Positions 27,201-47,447 of a stretch of 64,000 nucleotides of DNA are shown here, piece after piece. The stretch is from Wuchereria bancrofti. Lineage: Eukaryota; Nematoda; Chromadorea; Rhabditida; Onchocercidae. The position numbers and the translations under genes are program-made. The stretch lies in NCBI GenBank assembly GCA_005281725.1, contig SSBO01000012.1, positions 6,203,177 to 6,267,176 of the forward strand, written 5' to 3'. Position 1 is the stretch's first letter; the number at the start of each line of letters is the position of its first letter. Under the pieces are notes generated by a model. It was not told the DNA's origin. It saw only the letters and a program-made list of their open reading frames with translations, and did not search any database.

Positions 27201-27736
27201 AGTTTTTAACAGTAATATCCATCTTAGAATAGAAATGCTGATAAGCAGTAAACACGGCAACGTTTTCTGATGCTACTGTAGGGAAGAAATTTTTTGGCGA
27301 AAGATTAACAGCGTTAAAAACATGGATTAGTCATTTATGTTGGTATATAGTGTTAAAGAATTAAAGTAGCCGGGAAGGAATCTTACTCCGGAATATTTGG
27401 ACTAGAAAATTTACAGAGACAGTTTCTGCGCATTGAAGTCAGGAGGGATTTTTCAGATATAAGAGGAGAGTCAAGCAGCATTCATAATCCGTAAACGAAG
27501 TACGTAGAAGAGAGTTTTCTTGATTCTTTCGTTGTTGTTGATAGAAGATGGAGAACGAGAATTGGGATGAGACTTTTAAGAATTGCTGCAAATAGATATG
27601 GATCTCTCACATCCTTGAAAGACTGATCATTTCAGTGCAGATCATTCTAAAACAAAAAATTTACGGAACTTTTTGTTTCTGCCTTTCTGAATATTCACGT
27701 TATCTTGTCGTTTTCAGAATTCATTGCATCTATTTC
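24255..27736. other. plp-1 3' UTR and long intergenic stretch
   Basis: Likely begins with a long plp-1 3' UTR: the first good AATAAA is at 25242-25247, about 1 kb after the stop. The rest shows only short frames on both strands, for example minus-strand 26629-26966, which is proline- and threonine-rich but has no domain or splice support. The promoter of the alpha-tubulin gene should lie at the right end. Confidence 0.45.
25242..25247 (+). other. Candidate poly(A) signal of plp-1
   Basis: AATAAA in plus orientation, the first clear hexamer downstream of the plp-1 stop apart from AAT-rich runs. The distance of about 1 kb makes this only a candidate. Confidence 0.25.
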
Positions 27737-27738
27737 AG
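27737..27738 (+). other. Possible trans-splice acceptor of alpha-tubulin
   Basis: CATCTATTTCAG ends 38 bases before the tubulin ATG. No coding exon can precede it, since the next codon is the universal tubulin start. Confidence 0.4.
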
Positions 27739-27776
27739 CTCGATTGTTCTTAACACTTCCGAGTTTTAATACAACC

Positions 27777-30613
<2,837 letters not shown>

Positions 30614-30757
30614 TTTTCAATAGAAATTGTTTGCAGCAAATCGTGACATTTTGTTGCTTGTTTCTTTTTGATCCTTTTCATTTGAATTTTATTTCCATAC
30701 CAAGAATAATTTTTCTGTTTACTCATGAAGCAGAAATGTCTTATGTGTTTTGTTAAC

Positions 30758-30763
30758 AATAAA
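30758..30763 (+). other. Poly(A) signal of alpha-tubulin
   Basis: AATAAA about 145 bases after the tubulin stop codon; the first canonical hexamer in the 3' flank. Confidence 0.55.
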
Positions 30764-33700
30764 CGAATCGAAAAGTTCACTAGTCCATGTTTGCACTTGT
30801 CATTCGCAAAGTATGGCTTATGCTAGTTTTTCGTGGACGTTTTTCACCTGTAACGCTGCGTTATGACATTTTGCTACTTTGAAAGAAAAAATTAAGCAGG
30901 AAAGTTAATATAGATAGAAGAGGGTATAGTAGGAAAGGATATAACATAATTCATTGTTCATTAAGTAGGAGTTCAGGTAGTACTTTCTGTGGTTGGAGTA
31001 TTATGTGAGTAGGTGGGTCATGCCGTTCTATAATTATGTGAGTTGTAGCTGAAAATGTTACTACAAATACTAAACCTCACTGTCACTGTTAGAATTGCCA
31101 GGTGAGCGACATTCCGTAACGCAAGTTGGTCTGGTGTCTACACATTTTGCACTGTCTACACAGAAATGAGGAAAATTCCGATTTAGCGTTGAATATCCGT
31201 TGTCCTCGACATATGTCAGAGGTCTTTCATTTGTCTTCCCTTGTTAATAAAGAACATAGTTGTGGTAGTGTAGGGAAAAACTACCAGTTCGTAGTTTGTT
31301 GCTTTTGACAAAGAGCCATCTTATTACGCAAAGTTGTAAGTTGGGGGCTTCCGAATCTTTCATGAATTTATTGTGACAGTAAGCAAATATCTGACTTCAG
31401 TTGCTTTTAAAACGAAATATTGCTGTTACACTTTAGTTGTCTTATCCAGAAGATGGAATAACTATTATTATGGCGCCGACGAAGGAAACATGAAAAGTAG
31501 TAAACTCTTATAGTAACCAAATGAACTGGTTGCTCATACTGTGCTGAAAAACTGATAAATAAACTTGCTAATTCCGAACCAAGAAAAGTGGTGCTTTTTC
31601 GTAATTTCCCATTAAAAAACTGATTATTCTTTCTGGTACAGAACTGTTGAAGTACTTTTAAAGCTGAAACTTCATATTTGTCAAAAAACAAAAAAAAAAA
31701 ACTTGTCGAAAATCTTTTTCGAAAAAATGGGTATAGAAGTGACTTTCTTTTTTTTCCAATGCTTGAAGACTAATAGAGTTAATGCTTACTGAGCATAATG
31801 GGTAACTTATAACAAACTCGATGAATCGACTTGATCTCGTTTATTTAATTCAAGCGCATTTTCAGCGTATAAAATTTGCATCATCTATTGCCTCGAATTT
31901 GCACCTGTATTCCCATTGGAGCCATATAACACGAGACTGCTCACTTTTTACTGATTTCCCGATATGCATATTGCGTCCTAATTTTGTGATTTGGTGATTG
32001 AAAATGTCTGGCCAAGAGTTGCTCTCGTCCACTCTTTATTTGCAGTTGTTTTTGTTCTTATTTAATGAGCAAACTTGAGATCATAAAATAATTGTGCAAG
32101 ACATGATTAGCTTTTAATCAGAAACTTCGTAGTAGTGCGAATCGTCACACCTACTCTTTGTGACACCATCGTCCAAATTTTTGGGCACTATATACCGCAT
32201 CAAAAACTTTCAAACGTTAGAAGAAAATGACAGGAGTCCAACAAAAAACTGAAAGTCAGTCAAACTGATCTATTTTCCATAAGAAGCCATTAATTGGCAA
32301 TTATTTTTTTTTGTTACCTTCGAGGCATATGTATGCGAGGCGTTTTAGATTACAGATTATTGAACGATAGTTTCAGATTACTTAATCCGGCGAATATACT
32401 TGGGAGAGCGAGCACATGCCGCTTGGCAGTCGATTCAGAGCTAGAAAGAGGATCTCTCCCTTATGAAAAAGATGCTTTTGAAGATTAGCTTTAAGAAACC
32501 ATATTTTTCTGGCACGAATTTCTGATGAGCTCATTCTAAGATCATTATTTGGAAATTGCAAAAACATGTATTTTAATACATTTTATAGTACCGTGAATTC
32601 CAAGAAGGTTGTGCGATCGAGACGTGACATAATGTCAACTGTCAATGAATGAGTGGGCTGATCCATTAAGAAAATTTTTCCCCTTTTCGTTCTACTGCTT
32701 GCAATCTGCAGATATCCGCCAGTAATCTGATACTGTGTCAAATGAAGGAATGGTGAAGTTTCCAGACAGTGCTTGACGTTATTAGATGTTCTTCCAAAAG
32801 AGTGATTTGACTTTCTGTTGACAAGAAACCTTGTTTCAAGCTATCATATCCGCAGAAGATGTCGATCATTTTTTCCACAGCATAAGTAGCTTGAGATGTG
32901 CCACTGGAAAAAAGTGTTTTTAAGCATGAAATTCGACCCACTCTTCTTGGAATACAAAGAGCTGAGCTTGAGTTAATTAGAGGTTAGTCATTTGTAAACA
33001 CATCTGAAGGGACATCCCTAAATGGAAATATGCAACCGTGAAGGAACTTGTTTATGAATAAAACAAGATAGAAAAAACGACAACGCCAGCAAGCCAGAAT
33101 TAGGGAACAGTGCAATAGGCAAATAAGACCGAGGTCACTTCTCACTCGATAGAGGGTCATTTACAGACAGATGACCTTTGCAGCATTCATTTCCTTCTCT
33201 GAATGTTGACCCGTTCTGCCCGTCTCTTTTCAGTATCTAAGCTTCTTATCTTCTGCAAGGGTATGAGTTGAGCTGACCTTACTGATTGAACGTCAGTTCT
33301 AAAGAAATCTCATTTTGTCTCATTATGTCACCTAACGACTCATTTGCCCCTTCACTTTATTAGCTTGAAAGATATTTGCTCTCTTCAAAAGATTGACTAA
33401 GAAGAGTGACTAAGTGCTAGAAGCTCAAATGATTCCATTATGTTATCTGACTGGTCACTCGACCAAGCTATGTTATGAGGAAGGACAGTAAATTACAGGA
33501 ATAAAAAAAGCTTCAGTGATCACTGACTGTTGCAAGAAGCTCACTTTTTTCAGGAGTTCATTCTGATGATTGACACAGCCCATGTTTCCATCAGCACTCA
33601 CTGCTCCATTAATGTCCCACCCTTCCCGGCATCTCCCAATACGCAAATATCGATCTAAAGTCGTTCGTACGAAGTCATGGCGGGAACACGCTCACTCATC

Positions 33701-34464
33701 TGTTTCTCCCTTACCCTTTCCTTTTCTCTTCATCTTCTCTCTTCCTCTCTCAGTTCCCCTCTTCTTCTCAGCTTCTCCGTTTTCTCCGTCCACTTCGTCT
33801 ATAACGGCGACGTAAACAGCATACTAAGCCATCTCCCGCGCGGTTGTGAAATAGTGTGGACAGTCCTGCGTCTACCTGGCATGTGATTTGCAAGATTTGC
33901 TGTCGTTAGTTAGTTCATTTCAGGTCTATTGTCATTTTTAATACTAGTTCCTGTGCAGTATAGAAGGGCAAACTACACTGATAAGAAAGTGGTAAATTTG
34001 TTTCGTTTGAAATTTTTTCAGGAGTTTGTCCGTTACGAATCTAGCATAGATCACTGAAATTGCATGGATTGCTTGATTTCGGTGTTATACTCAGATTAAG
34101 TAAGGTGGTTGTCTTGAAATTTCTCGTTCATGTGCTGCACATGCTTACTTTCTCATGTCTCATCTGAAGTGTTGAATTCGGAAATCGTTAAGGGCTTCCA
34201 GCTTTCCCACTGTACTGATAGTAAATTCTGAAGACCTACATGCAGTTTAACAACGCTCACTCAGTATTATGATTACATTATCTTCAACAGTAAAGTTGAA
34301 GGTTATGAGCTGTCTTTCGGTCATTCAAGTGGTTTATCAGCTTTCTTTGTTTTGTTTTCGGCATTATCGGATAGCTAATGAGTGTTACTTTCTAAGTCAT
34401 AATTGTTGCGTGTAAAGAGGCAGTATGCTATGTGATGCTTGAGAATCTGTGGAAACGGTTTTGC
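30764..34464. other. Intergenic stretch, no gene seen
   Basis: No supported coding segment. Short frames at 32294-32941 and 33570-33886 have no domains; the latter is a pyrimidine-rich CTTTCTCTT tract around 33705-33800 that gives low-complexity Ser/Leu/Phe translation. The right end should carry the H2A.Z promoter. Confidence 0.5.
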
Positions 34465-34466
34465 AG
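34465..34466 (+). other. Possible trans-splice acceptor of H2A.Z
   Basis: ACGGTTTTGCAG ends 10 bases before the H2A.Z ATG. Confidence 0.45.
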
Positions 34467-34476
34467 TACCTACATT

Positions 34477-35288
34477 ATGGCCGGAGGTAAAGGCAAAGCA
34501 GGCAAGGATTCTGGCAAATCTAAGGGTAAAGTCATATCGCGAAGTGCACGTTCTGGCTTGCAGTTTCCTGTTGGGCGTATCCATCGCTTCCTAAAACAGA
34601 GGTATGTTTTTTGATGGATAATGCTTCCAAAAATTTAAAAGGGAAACAGTTGCTTTCTCTTTCTTTAATTATATTAAGTTTTCATAAATCATGGCTTTTA
34701 ATCTGTTGGAATATCTGCTGTGAAGTTTTTCATACTCTTATCAACTGATTTGTTGCAATTCTACAACTTTCTGGTTATATTCTTACCAGATTTTTCTTAT
34801 TTACTTTTACAGCACTTTTAGAAATCTAAGTTGAATTGCAGAACCACATCACACGGACGTGTTGGTGCTACAGCAGCTGTTTACAGTGCAGCAATCCTGG
34901 AATATCTAACTGCTGAAGTACTGGAACTGGCAGGCAATGCTTCCAAAGATTTGAAAGTGAAAAGGATCACACCGAGGCATTTGCATTTGGCAATACGAGG
35001 CGATGAGGAACTAGACACACTGATAAAAGCCACTATTGCTGGTGGAGGTCGGGTGTTTTTTCTTTAAAATTGTCACATCTGTCGGTAGAAACAGAAAGAA
35101 ACTGGGAGAGCAGAGGGCGAAATTTTTTGAAATTTAATACTACTTTGGTCGGTTTAAATGATTTCGCATATTATACTTGTTATTCAATGCAGTGTCTACT
35201 TATTTTAGGTGTGATTCCGCATATTCATCGTTACCTAATGAGCAAGAAAGGACAGCCGACTCCAACTCAGAAACAGGGTCCAGCCTGA
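34477..35288 (+). CDS. htz-1: Histone H2A.Z variant (HTZ-1)
   Basis: Replication-independent H2A variant deposited by SWR1-type remodellers at promoters. Three exons (34477-34601, 34842-35047, 35209-35288) join to 136 aa. The core carries [35 protein letters not shown] and [19 protein letters not shown]. The H2A.Z hallmarks are [10 protein letters not shown], the docking region GDEELDTLI with [12 protein letters not shown], and the tail [12 protein letters not shown], instead of canonical H2A NKLLG and a PKKT tail. The N-terminus is glycine- and lysine-rich ([17 protein letters not shown]), which suits acetylation. Two introns and the absence of other histone genes nearby also fit a replacement variant. 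The ATG follows a TTTTGCAG acceptor by 10 bases. Confidence 0.97.
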
Positions 35289-38200
35289 GCTAACCATCTC
35301 TTACGCATTTGGTTATTTATGGTTTTAATTATTTTTATATTTTGCTTTAAAGTTGTCAGTTTACGCTGGTTATATTGTATTTCAAGTACCACATTTCGGT
35401 CATATTTTACTCCACCTTTTTTCATTTGCACTCATATCACTGTGTCCTTTTTATCACATCGCACAAATAATTTGGCGATGTAAATGTTTCACGCAATCGT
35501 CTCATCACTTATAGGAGAGATTATTTAGCTTTACAGCTTGCAAGAATATGATTAAGTAGTAGTATGACGTAAAATCATGAAATACACGGCGATTTCAACA
35601 GTATACTTGTATCTGATGTCGCTTTGCATTTCCTCTCTTTCTTGATGTTAATGTATCTTTTTTCTTTTTAATTCTTTGGAAGTTTCGATTTTAGTGCACA
35701 AAAGTTTCAGATCTCTTCTTTATCGTTTTGCTTTGTGGATTCTAAAAAGTTCCCTGTCGTATGTTTGGAAGTGAAGTTTGAAACTACTGATGTTATGTTC
35801 GCATTTACTATTTCTTTGTCCTTTTTACAAGAGGGTAAGAGTATGCAGTTGCATCTTTAATGAGAACTGAAATCTTTTTACCAGTATCATGGATTCGTGG
35901 TGGAAGTTATACATTGCACGTTCACTTCTATAATGCAATGTTTTCATGTTATCATCAGGAATACATTTCTAAATAATCCGAAGTTCAGTGATACATTGGC
36001 CTGGGCGTTTTGGTCGTAACCAGTCTTAATATGCTGCACAGTCTCAGCTTGCTCAAATCATCTGTGGAGTCGAGCTACTCCCATTGTCATTAAATTTATT
36101 ATAGCATTTCCTTATTTTTGTTCAACAAAACAAAGCGTTTTTTAAAAAGGAAATGTCTGTCCCAAAAGGCTTTCGTTGCACCATGGTAAAGGAGACGGGT
36201 CTTCTATAATCTTTTAATGTTTTCTTTCTAAAATACTTTTTGTTGGCCGAACAATAAAGAAATAAATACTGTAATATAATGAAGACCGGATTTTAGGATG
36301 GAGAACTCACGAGAAAACAAGGTGTTTTTTAGAAGCATTACAGCGTCCAGTTGATTTTAAATGTTTAGTATTTCAGAAAGCTAAAGTCTAAAAAGAAAGT
36401 AATGAAGCTTAACACCAAACGACCTGGGGCAGTTTTTCAAGTAGTGAAGATGACGTTGTCCATTTACGATTTAAATTTGTTTCTATGGACTCAAGATTAT
36501 TGGATGTTGTTTTTTCGCGAACGCCATGAACTGATTGAAGTTGTTATTACTAACAGTAATTTAAGGAATTGGTCTGAATTCATCCGATTAGTAATGTGAG
36601 GAATATATCAAACAAGAAATTCCTTTTTGCTTAAATCTAGGCTTTTAAGCAGTAAAGACGACATCTAGAGAGTGGTTTAACTGGAGCATCAGGAATCCAC
36701 TCACTGATATCACATTTGCAAAGGAAGTGTTGTATGTGTCTGCTATCTTGCAGATTGGTCAGTTGTTAAAATATGGATATGACTGTGTGTGTTATGTATT
36801 TATGTGTGTATGGGTAAAATCCTTTGAGCCTATGTGTTTTGAACTATTTTATCTACCATTACCTGGCTGCAGTTCGGCATCTACCTGTTAACTTTCTCTA
36901 AACATCCAGTGTAGCGTCTAATAAACTCTGTAGTTCATTTAAGATGGTGGAAAATCGTGAGCAAAGCGAACGGGAGAGTAATTTCAATCTTATTCAATCT
37001 GACACTCAAGATATTGTATATACAAAATCAATTTGAAAAATTCCTTAACCTTTGGGAGTTTGTAATTTCTAATTTCAACTTTGTCTCCTTTTCCAGATTT
37101 GCCTGCCTTTAGTTTTTTGGTTCAGATAATTTTTTTCTCTTCCTCTTTTCATTCCTGAATCTTTTTGTTATTGTAACGCTGCTAGGATTCTGATCACTTC
37201 AACCCTCTACCATGGTTTTTGCAGGAATCAGTTTGACCCTGGCAGAAAATTCTTAATGAAAGTTTTGGAAAGAATTTAAGAATAACGGTTCCCATCTAGA
37301 ATTAATCCAAACATAGCATCCAAACATAAAATTAATCCAAATATTGGTGTGAGGTGACTAATTTCATTTGCTGCGAAAAAAAACCGATTTGTTCTCGCTT
37401 CTATCCCGTTTCTTAATCTCATGAATTAGATCTTTTCAAGTAATGTTATCAATCCATCCCCGCTTTGCAATATGCTTTCCAAATCCGGTAATGCAGTCCC
37501 TATTTTTCCATTCCTTAGTAGAAGCATTCTAATATTAAGCAGATATTCTGACCATTTTCGCGGCAAACCAATTCTCTGTTTTTCTTCTACTAGTGCGCGA
37601 TTAATACAAGAGGAAAGGGATTTTCTTTCATTCAAATTTGCATTCAATTCCTTTCAATTTAATAAGTTATGTGAGCCCCGTTGCTGACCATCAAAACGCT
37701 TACCGGGTATTAAGTATAGCAAAGTATATAGCAACGAAATTTTTGAAATCCGAATTATTATGAATAAATTTAACCGGATCCATTAGTCTTAACAAAATGA
37801 AGTGGTTTCCAAAAAAGTTGCCAGCAAATACTAGTGTTTTTTATATATGATGCATCAATGTCTTTCGATGTGCTAATGAAATGTGAAAAAAAAAAAAAAC
37901 TAAGGAAATAAATGCAGCATGCTGCATTCATCCATATTTATTGGATGAATGCTAGAGTTTCGCGCTGACGATGTGTGTCACAATGCAATTCATAATTTGG
38001 TAGATAAGGGTAGCTAAGACACCATGAAATAAGTCATTTATATCAGAGTGGCTATCAAATCAGGAATCAGAGAGCGGCATACACATACATACACGCCACA
38101 GTGCAATTCATTCTGAGACAGCGGACATGAGGAGATAGTATAACTTCCAGAATGTATTGTATGGAATGAGTCTTACATGTTCAGAAAATATTTTATGAGT

Positions 38201-40129
38201 TTAAATGATCAGGGCTGCTAAGAGATCAAATTCAAAATGCAGATGTTCTTGTACGTTATGTTCTTGGTCATCATATCTGCAAGATGTGCAAATGTACTGA
38301 ATTTCATTTCTTTGTGTGATTCACTTAATATGACACAAGGACGCAGGAGCTTTTGAATCATCAGTCGACTGATCACTTTGACAAGGTCGCAAGAGACTAA
38401 TTACATTTTGAGCATATAAAATCGTATCAATTTGTTGACTTCTCAGTGAATTTCTTGATATTTGGCAACAAAACTTGCCTTGAGTTATGTTATAATTTTT
38501 TTAGGACCATGACATAAAAATATGTCTGACGCGAAGCTAAGTTATGGGGAAATTTCCATGTCATGAAGTTCACTCGTACAGCCACGGTGAAGATCCTACA
38601 TGTTTGACGGAAGTCATGAACAACAAATGATGGGATGTAAATGCTTTCTTTGTTATTGAACGATGTGAAATAGTATTACAAAAGTGATCAAAAAGGTAAC
38701 TTCAGTAAGAAATACCGCCCATTTGGATGACAGCAGTCGGTGAGAGTGCTGCGACATAGCACAGGTTTCTTAATAGGGCTCCTTTGCAACTGATAGGGCT
38801 TAACAACGGCTGCTTGTGGCTGAGAGAATATGTTGGTGTGGTAATTTGCTTGTTTTGATGAGCAGCGTGAATAAATGCAAACTGAATCTGTAAATGATCG
38901 CTTCTTCATTCATTTGATTGCATATTCTCTTGTGTTACGTACTATGCGTCTTCCCCTCCATTGCATATCATTTAAGATTACTCCTTCATTTTTTCTGAAG
39001 ATCACATTTTCATTTGCTCTTATGGTTTCCATCATCCCTAAACTTGTAACCTTTTGAGACGTGTAACTGTACTTTGTGAAGTGGAGATTCACTCAAGGTT
39101 TAGTTTGTGTCAGATGTGGCCTAGTTTTGTGTCTGCCGTATGAGGTATTATTGCTTTAATAGCTTTGTTACGTGGGTTATTCAGATGTCCACTGCAGTTT
39201 TGTCTCGCATTGATGACAGCTGATTATTAACTTCCAAGTGATAAAAGATGCTGGAACTTTATCTACTGCAGCTGCAGTTTATGTGCCAGTGAGATTGCCG
39301 ACAGTTATTTATAGCATAAATTAAAACTTCGCCTGGCTGCGTAAACTCATTGATTTTAATCTGGTTGGCTGTCTTGAAATCTCTACTCTATTACTGTTGA
39401 AAAATGTAAATTTTTTTGGATGAAAAGTTACTGCTTCAGGAGTTATGGTCTAGAGTGTTTTCGAAAAAATAAAGACATCTTTCAGATCCACATTTCATAT
39501 ATGCCACTTGTTGAAAACCTGCATTACGTAAAGACATCCGTGTAAGATTTTATGAAATCTTACAGAGATATCTATAGATTATTGGGTGCTTCCCGCGTTT
39601 GGCGTAGCGTTTCTTATGATCTTTTGAGTCGATTGGAAGAGACTAACAATGTTTACTGTTAAAATGTTCGGTCTCTGGTTAGAGTGTTTATAGCTGTATG
39701 GTTGAATAATTAATATCAGGACTAAAAGTGGTGCACCACGAGACTTATTTCGTCTACTGACTAGATTTGTCCATTCGTCAGGCATACTTGTTATTGTAAA
39801 TTCACTCTTTTCTGCTTAATTTCAAAAATTTTTCTACAGAACTTATTCTTCATTATTTTGTGGAGAGAGCTGAACTGTGTCTTATATGCCATTATATTCT
39901 GTCGTTATTCTCTACCTCCGTTTTTTATCTTGAAGAACCATCAAACTGTACACTGGAATAACTGAATTCTTTTCTTAACGCTTTTCAGTTTTTCAAGCAT
40001 CTTGTTTATGTTTGAATAAGCCTTAAATCCTGATTTATGTGTAAAGTTTGCTCCTGTAGCCTCTTAAAGGTACAATTTTTAACCGGCGAATATCTCATCT
40101 GTTATATGTTTATTGATGAGAATTTTTGC
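35289..40129. other. H2A.Z 3' UTR and long intergenic stretch
   Basis: Nearly 5 kb without a supported gene. AATAAA copies at about 36252-36265 could end the H2A.Z transcript. A minus-strand frame at 37426-37647 has a protein-like composition (KRIGLPRKW-type sequence, LESILQSGDGLITLLEKI) but no splice context or recognisable domain. A cluster of short palindromes lies at 37911-37952. Confidence 0.45.
37911..37952. repeat. Overlapping palindrome and hairpin
   Basis: An 18-base perfect palindrome centred on GCATGC (37911-37928) overlaps the left arm of a second inverted repeat with 11-base perfect arms (37924-37934 and 37942-37952) and a 7-base loop. The pentamer AATGC thus occurs three times in alternating orientation. 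It lies in intergenic DNA. Confidence 0.85.
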
Positions 40130-40131
40130 AG
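40130..40131 (+). other. Possible trans-splice acceptor of efa-6
   Basis: GAGAATTTTTGCAG stands two bases before the first in-frame ATG of the EFA6 gene. Confidence 0.45.
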
Positions 40132-40133
40132 GT

Positions 40134-44549
<4,416 letters not shown>

Positions 44550-47430
44550 GATTTTTTGTAAGCGTAGGTATCAGTACGATCAGTGCTCTATATATCTTAG
44601 ATTATTACGGAAATTCACATCATATTATATCACTATGTTGTGATAAAATTGCTTTGAGAAATGCGTCGGGCAGGATGGTCAAAGTTGAAGTTGTTTAGAG
44701 ACAGTGCTTAAAATGCGCTAAAGAGAGGACTGTTTGTAATATATGGAAGTAGGCAAGTAATCCGCCTGCCTTTGATCAGTTAAAGTTTCACAAGTTTGCT
44801 TACTTGTACCCAAATACAGTTAATGATATTTCCTTTTTTGAACTTATCGCATCAACATAAGTTTAGGAAGAAGTTTGATTAATCTGTTTTGTATTGCTTC
44901 TACATCCAGTGATTTTCTTTTAAATTGTAGTGGTCTTTAATTATAATAAAATTTGTAAGTTGGTGCTGTGGAGAGATTCCATATTTCTTAGAGATTTGTT
45001 TCATCGAGTACTACTTTATTCGGGGATACCATTCGTGTTAAATTATATTTCGTCTGAAAGTTTGAGAAAATCTGGTAATTCTTTTTTATCGCTGCGAAAA
45101 GAGATGAAGTGGCTGCAGTGTTGGAATATATCATTTACGTAACTTCTTGAAGCATAGGTTTTCTACCAGACGTATAACAGGAATTCCGATTAATCTTAAA
45201 TGCAATTATCATATACATTTAAGAATTTTCTGGTAATCATGAAAAGTAAAATAAATATCAGCTATCTGGAAGATAAGTTGAGAAAGATAACGAATACAGT
45301 GGAGCGAAAATATAAGCGCAACCATGGAAGAAATGCAAAGGTTTAATACATTGCAGTTACATATATCGTATTCAAGAGCTGCAAATTAATATTCGACTGA
45401 TTGTATCCTTTTCTAGTTTCACTGAAACTGTTATGGTTTCTCTCCCTGTCGATGTTTATTTCCAGTGTGATAATGCTGCTGTAAGTAATTGAATGTCTTC
45501 AGTGAGTCAGACTATCACTTTGGGATCACTTTTCTTTTATTCCATTATGATTACTGCAAATCTATATTGAACCACCTTTTTTAAGTTTATGCTAGTTATT
45601 TATTGTACAGTTTCGTTTCGTACTCTCATTGTATTGAAGTGATTTGTTTTCAGATCAAGTTTGTATTCCAATTTTCATGCATTATTTGTAGCTATGGCGT
45701 GGACTTAACTTTTGTAGATTCCGCTTCCTTGTTTTAAATTCACAAAATTATTTTGTGTGTGAGAATAAGTTATATTATCTGGCTCCTACATTTAACATTT
45801 TAAAATTTGGATTAAGACTTACTAGTTCTAGTTATGTAAGCTTCCCAGCGCAGCCATCGAACGGTAGTGTCATGTTATATGGTCAACTGCATAGATTTAG
45901 GCAATATCCGAAGATTTATCAAATGTTAGGCATAACTAAAATCTATTAAAAAATCCTTTTTTTTTTTTCAAATGTATTCTGCTTTTTTTTCCACATGATA
46001 GCTGCTATGTATAATATTTATTTGCAATTACAAGCCCTGAAATGCTATCTCTTGCGGTGTTAGATTCAGTTCCATTACAGTCGTGTAGCGTCTTTAGTTT
46101 TTTCTTGATGAAAGGATTCCTGTGTTTAGTGTTTCTATTAAATTGTAATGATTCCATTAATTTTAAAAAAGAATGGTCATTTTGGGCTATTAAACTGTGA
46201 GCAAACCTATGTTTTGGGCGATCGTTTACGAACATGTATGTTTGATTTCTAACGATTATACCTGTATGCTACTTTGTGGTTGGTTGCTGGTGATACAGTT
46301 ATGTAGCAGTCCTAGCATCATTTTCGTTATGTGGTGGCAACTTTATGGTATGTATTTAGATCTGTAGAGTATAATTCCGCAGTAGAGTTATATATCCACT
46401 CAAAACATATTGTGACCAGCAAGACATGGTTCTGCTACCCCAGATTATCCTACCACAGTGGTTTCAAAAAAGACAGCAGAAGCAACGAAATCTAAAATTT
46501 CTTTACTTCCGCTGAACATATATGTGTCTTGAAGTGATAACATAGATAAAGTACTTATAACAAGCTTATTAAATTGAAAGGACAAAAGGTATTTGAAAGT
46601 CCATTTCTCTTTTTGTGATTGAAATTGACTAATAGAGATCTCTCTTGTAAGCTTAATGGTTGCTTTAAAATGCTTAACTATGTAGTCGTATGAACATGGG
46701 CCAAGTGGTTAGTTTGTTCTTTAACCCAATGAGATGAAATGTGCACTTTCGTTTTGGGGCATTGATTCTTTCAGTCAGTTAATGAAGAGTTTATATTTTG
46801 TTTTGTCAATGTAACATATCGGTTTCTGCATTTTATATAGTATAACTAGCGGGTTGTTATTTTCAAATCTTCATTGCTTGATGATAGTGACGTTCAATAA
46901 ATATGCTTCATTGACATGGTCTGATCCGTCCGCATTCACTGGAAGTTTCTCAGCTTCCAATCATATTTCACTTAATATATGTGAACTAGTAGGCTGTTCA
47001 CTGTTATGGTGTTTAAAATTATCTTACCCAAGGACAAGTTCTGAAGAGACAGGGAATTAAGTTCGGACTCGAGTTTCGCGTCGTTAAGCTTGATCTTGAT
47101 TTCTTCAAGCTAGGAAAAAGAAACCAATTAGGTAATTATTGTTGAAGGATTGATCCTAAATAATTCAGATCCACATCTCAACAGTGGTTGTTTAGAATAG
47201 GCTATGTAGTCACTGTCGGATATACAACTTTCTTGCTGTTTTGTGTTAGTCTTGAAATAGTTTCTTGCGCACGTCTCGTGCTTTTCTGTATGTTGGGTTC
47301 CTTGCTAATTAGGTCAAAACAGTGCCACTATTTATTCTATTTATCTTTAAATAACGTAATGGTTATATTTCAAGTTGTGGTTTATCACTCGCTTGTGGTT
47401 TACGGTTTATTCGTAAAGCGGTTTATTTTA
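44550..47430. other. efa-6 3' flank and intergenic stretch
   Basis: No gene supported. A plus-strand AATAAA at about 45250 is a possible end of the efa-6 transcript. Open frames at 44930-45142, 46005-46235 and 46854-47060 look random. Confidence 0.45.
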
Positions 47431-47431
47431 T

Positions 47432-47436
47432 AGCAG
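47432..47436 (+). other. Possible trans-splice acceptor of cfp-1
   Basis: The sequence TTTATTTTATAGCAG gives two alternative AG acceptors 12-15 bases before the CFP1 ATG. Confidence 0.45.
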
Positions 47437-47447
47437 TAACGAAGGAT

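Noticed and set aside
33570..33886. Overlapping plus-strand frames of 69-81 codons
   Set aside because: They arise from a pyrimidine-rich tract and encode Ser/Leu/Phe runs in two frames at once.
37426..37647. Minus-strand 73-codon frame ending GLITLLEKI
   Set aside because: Composition is protein-like, but there is no recognisable domain, no acceptor or poly(A) context and no neighbouring exons.
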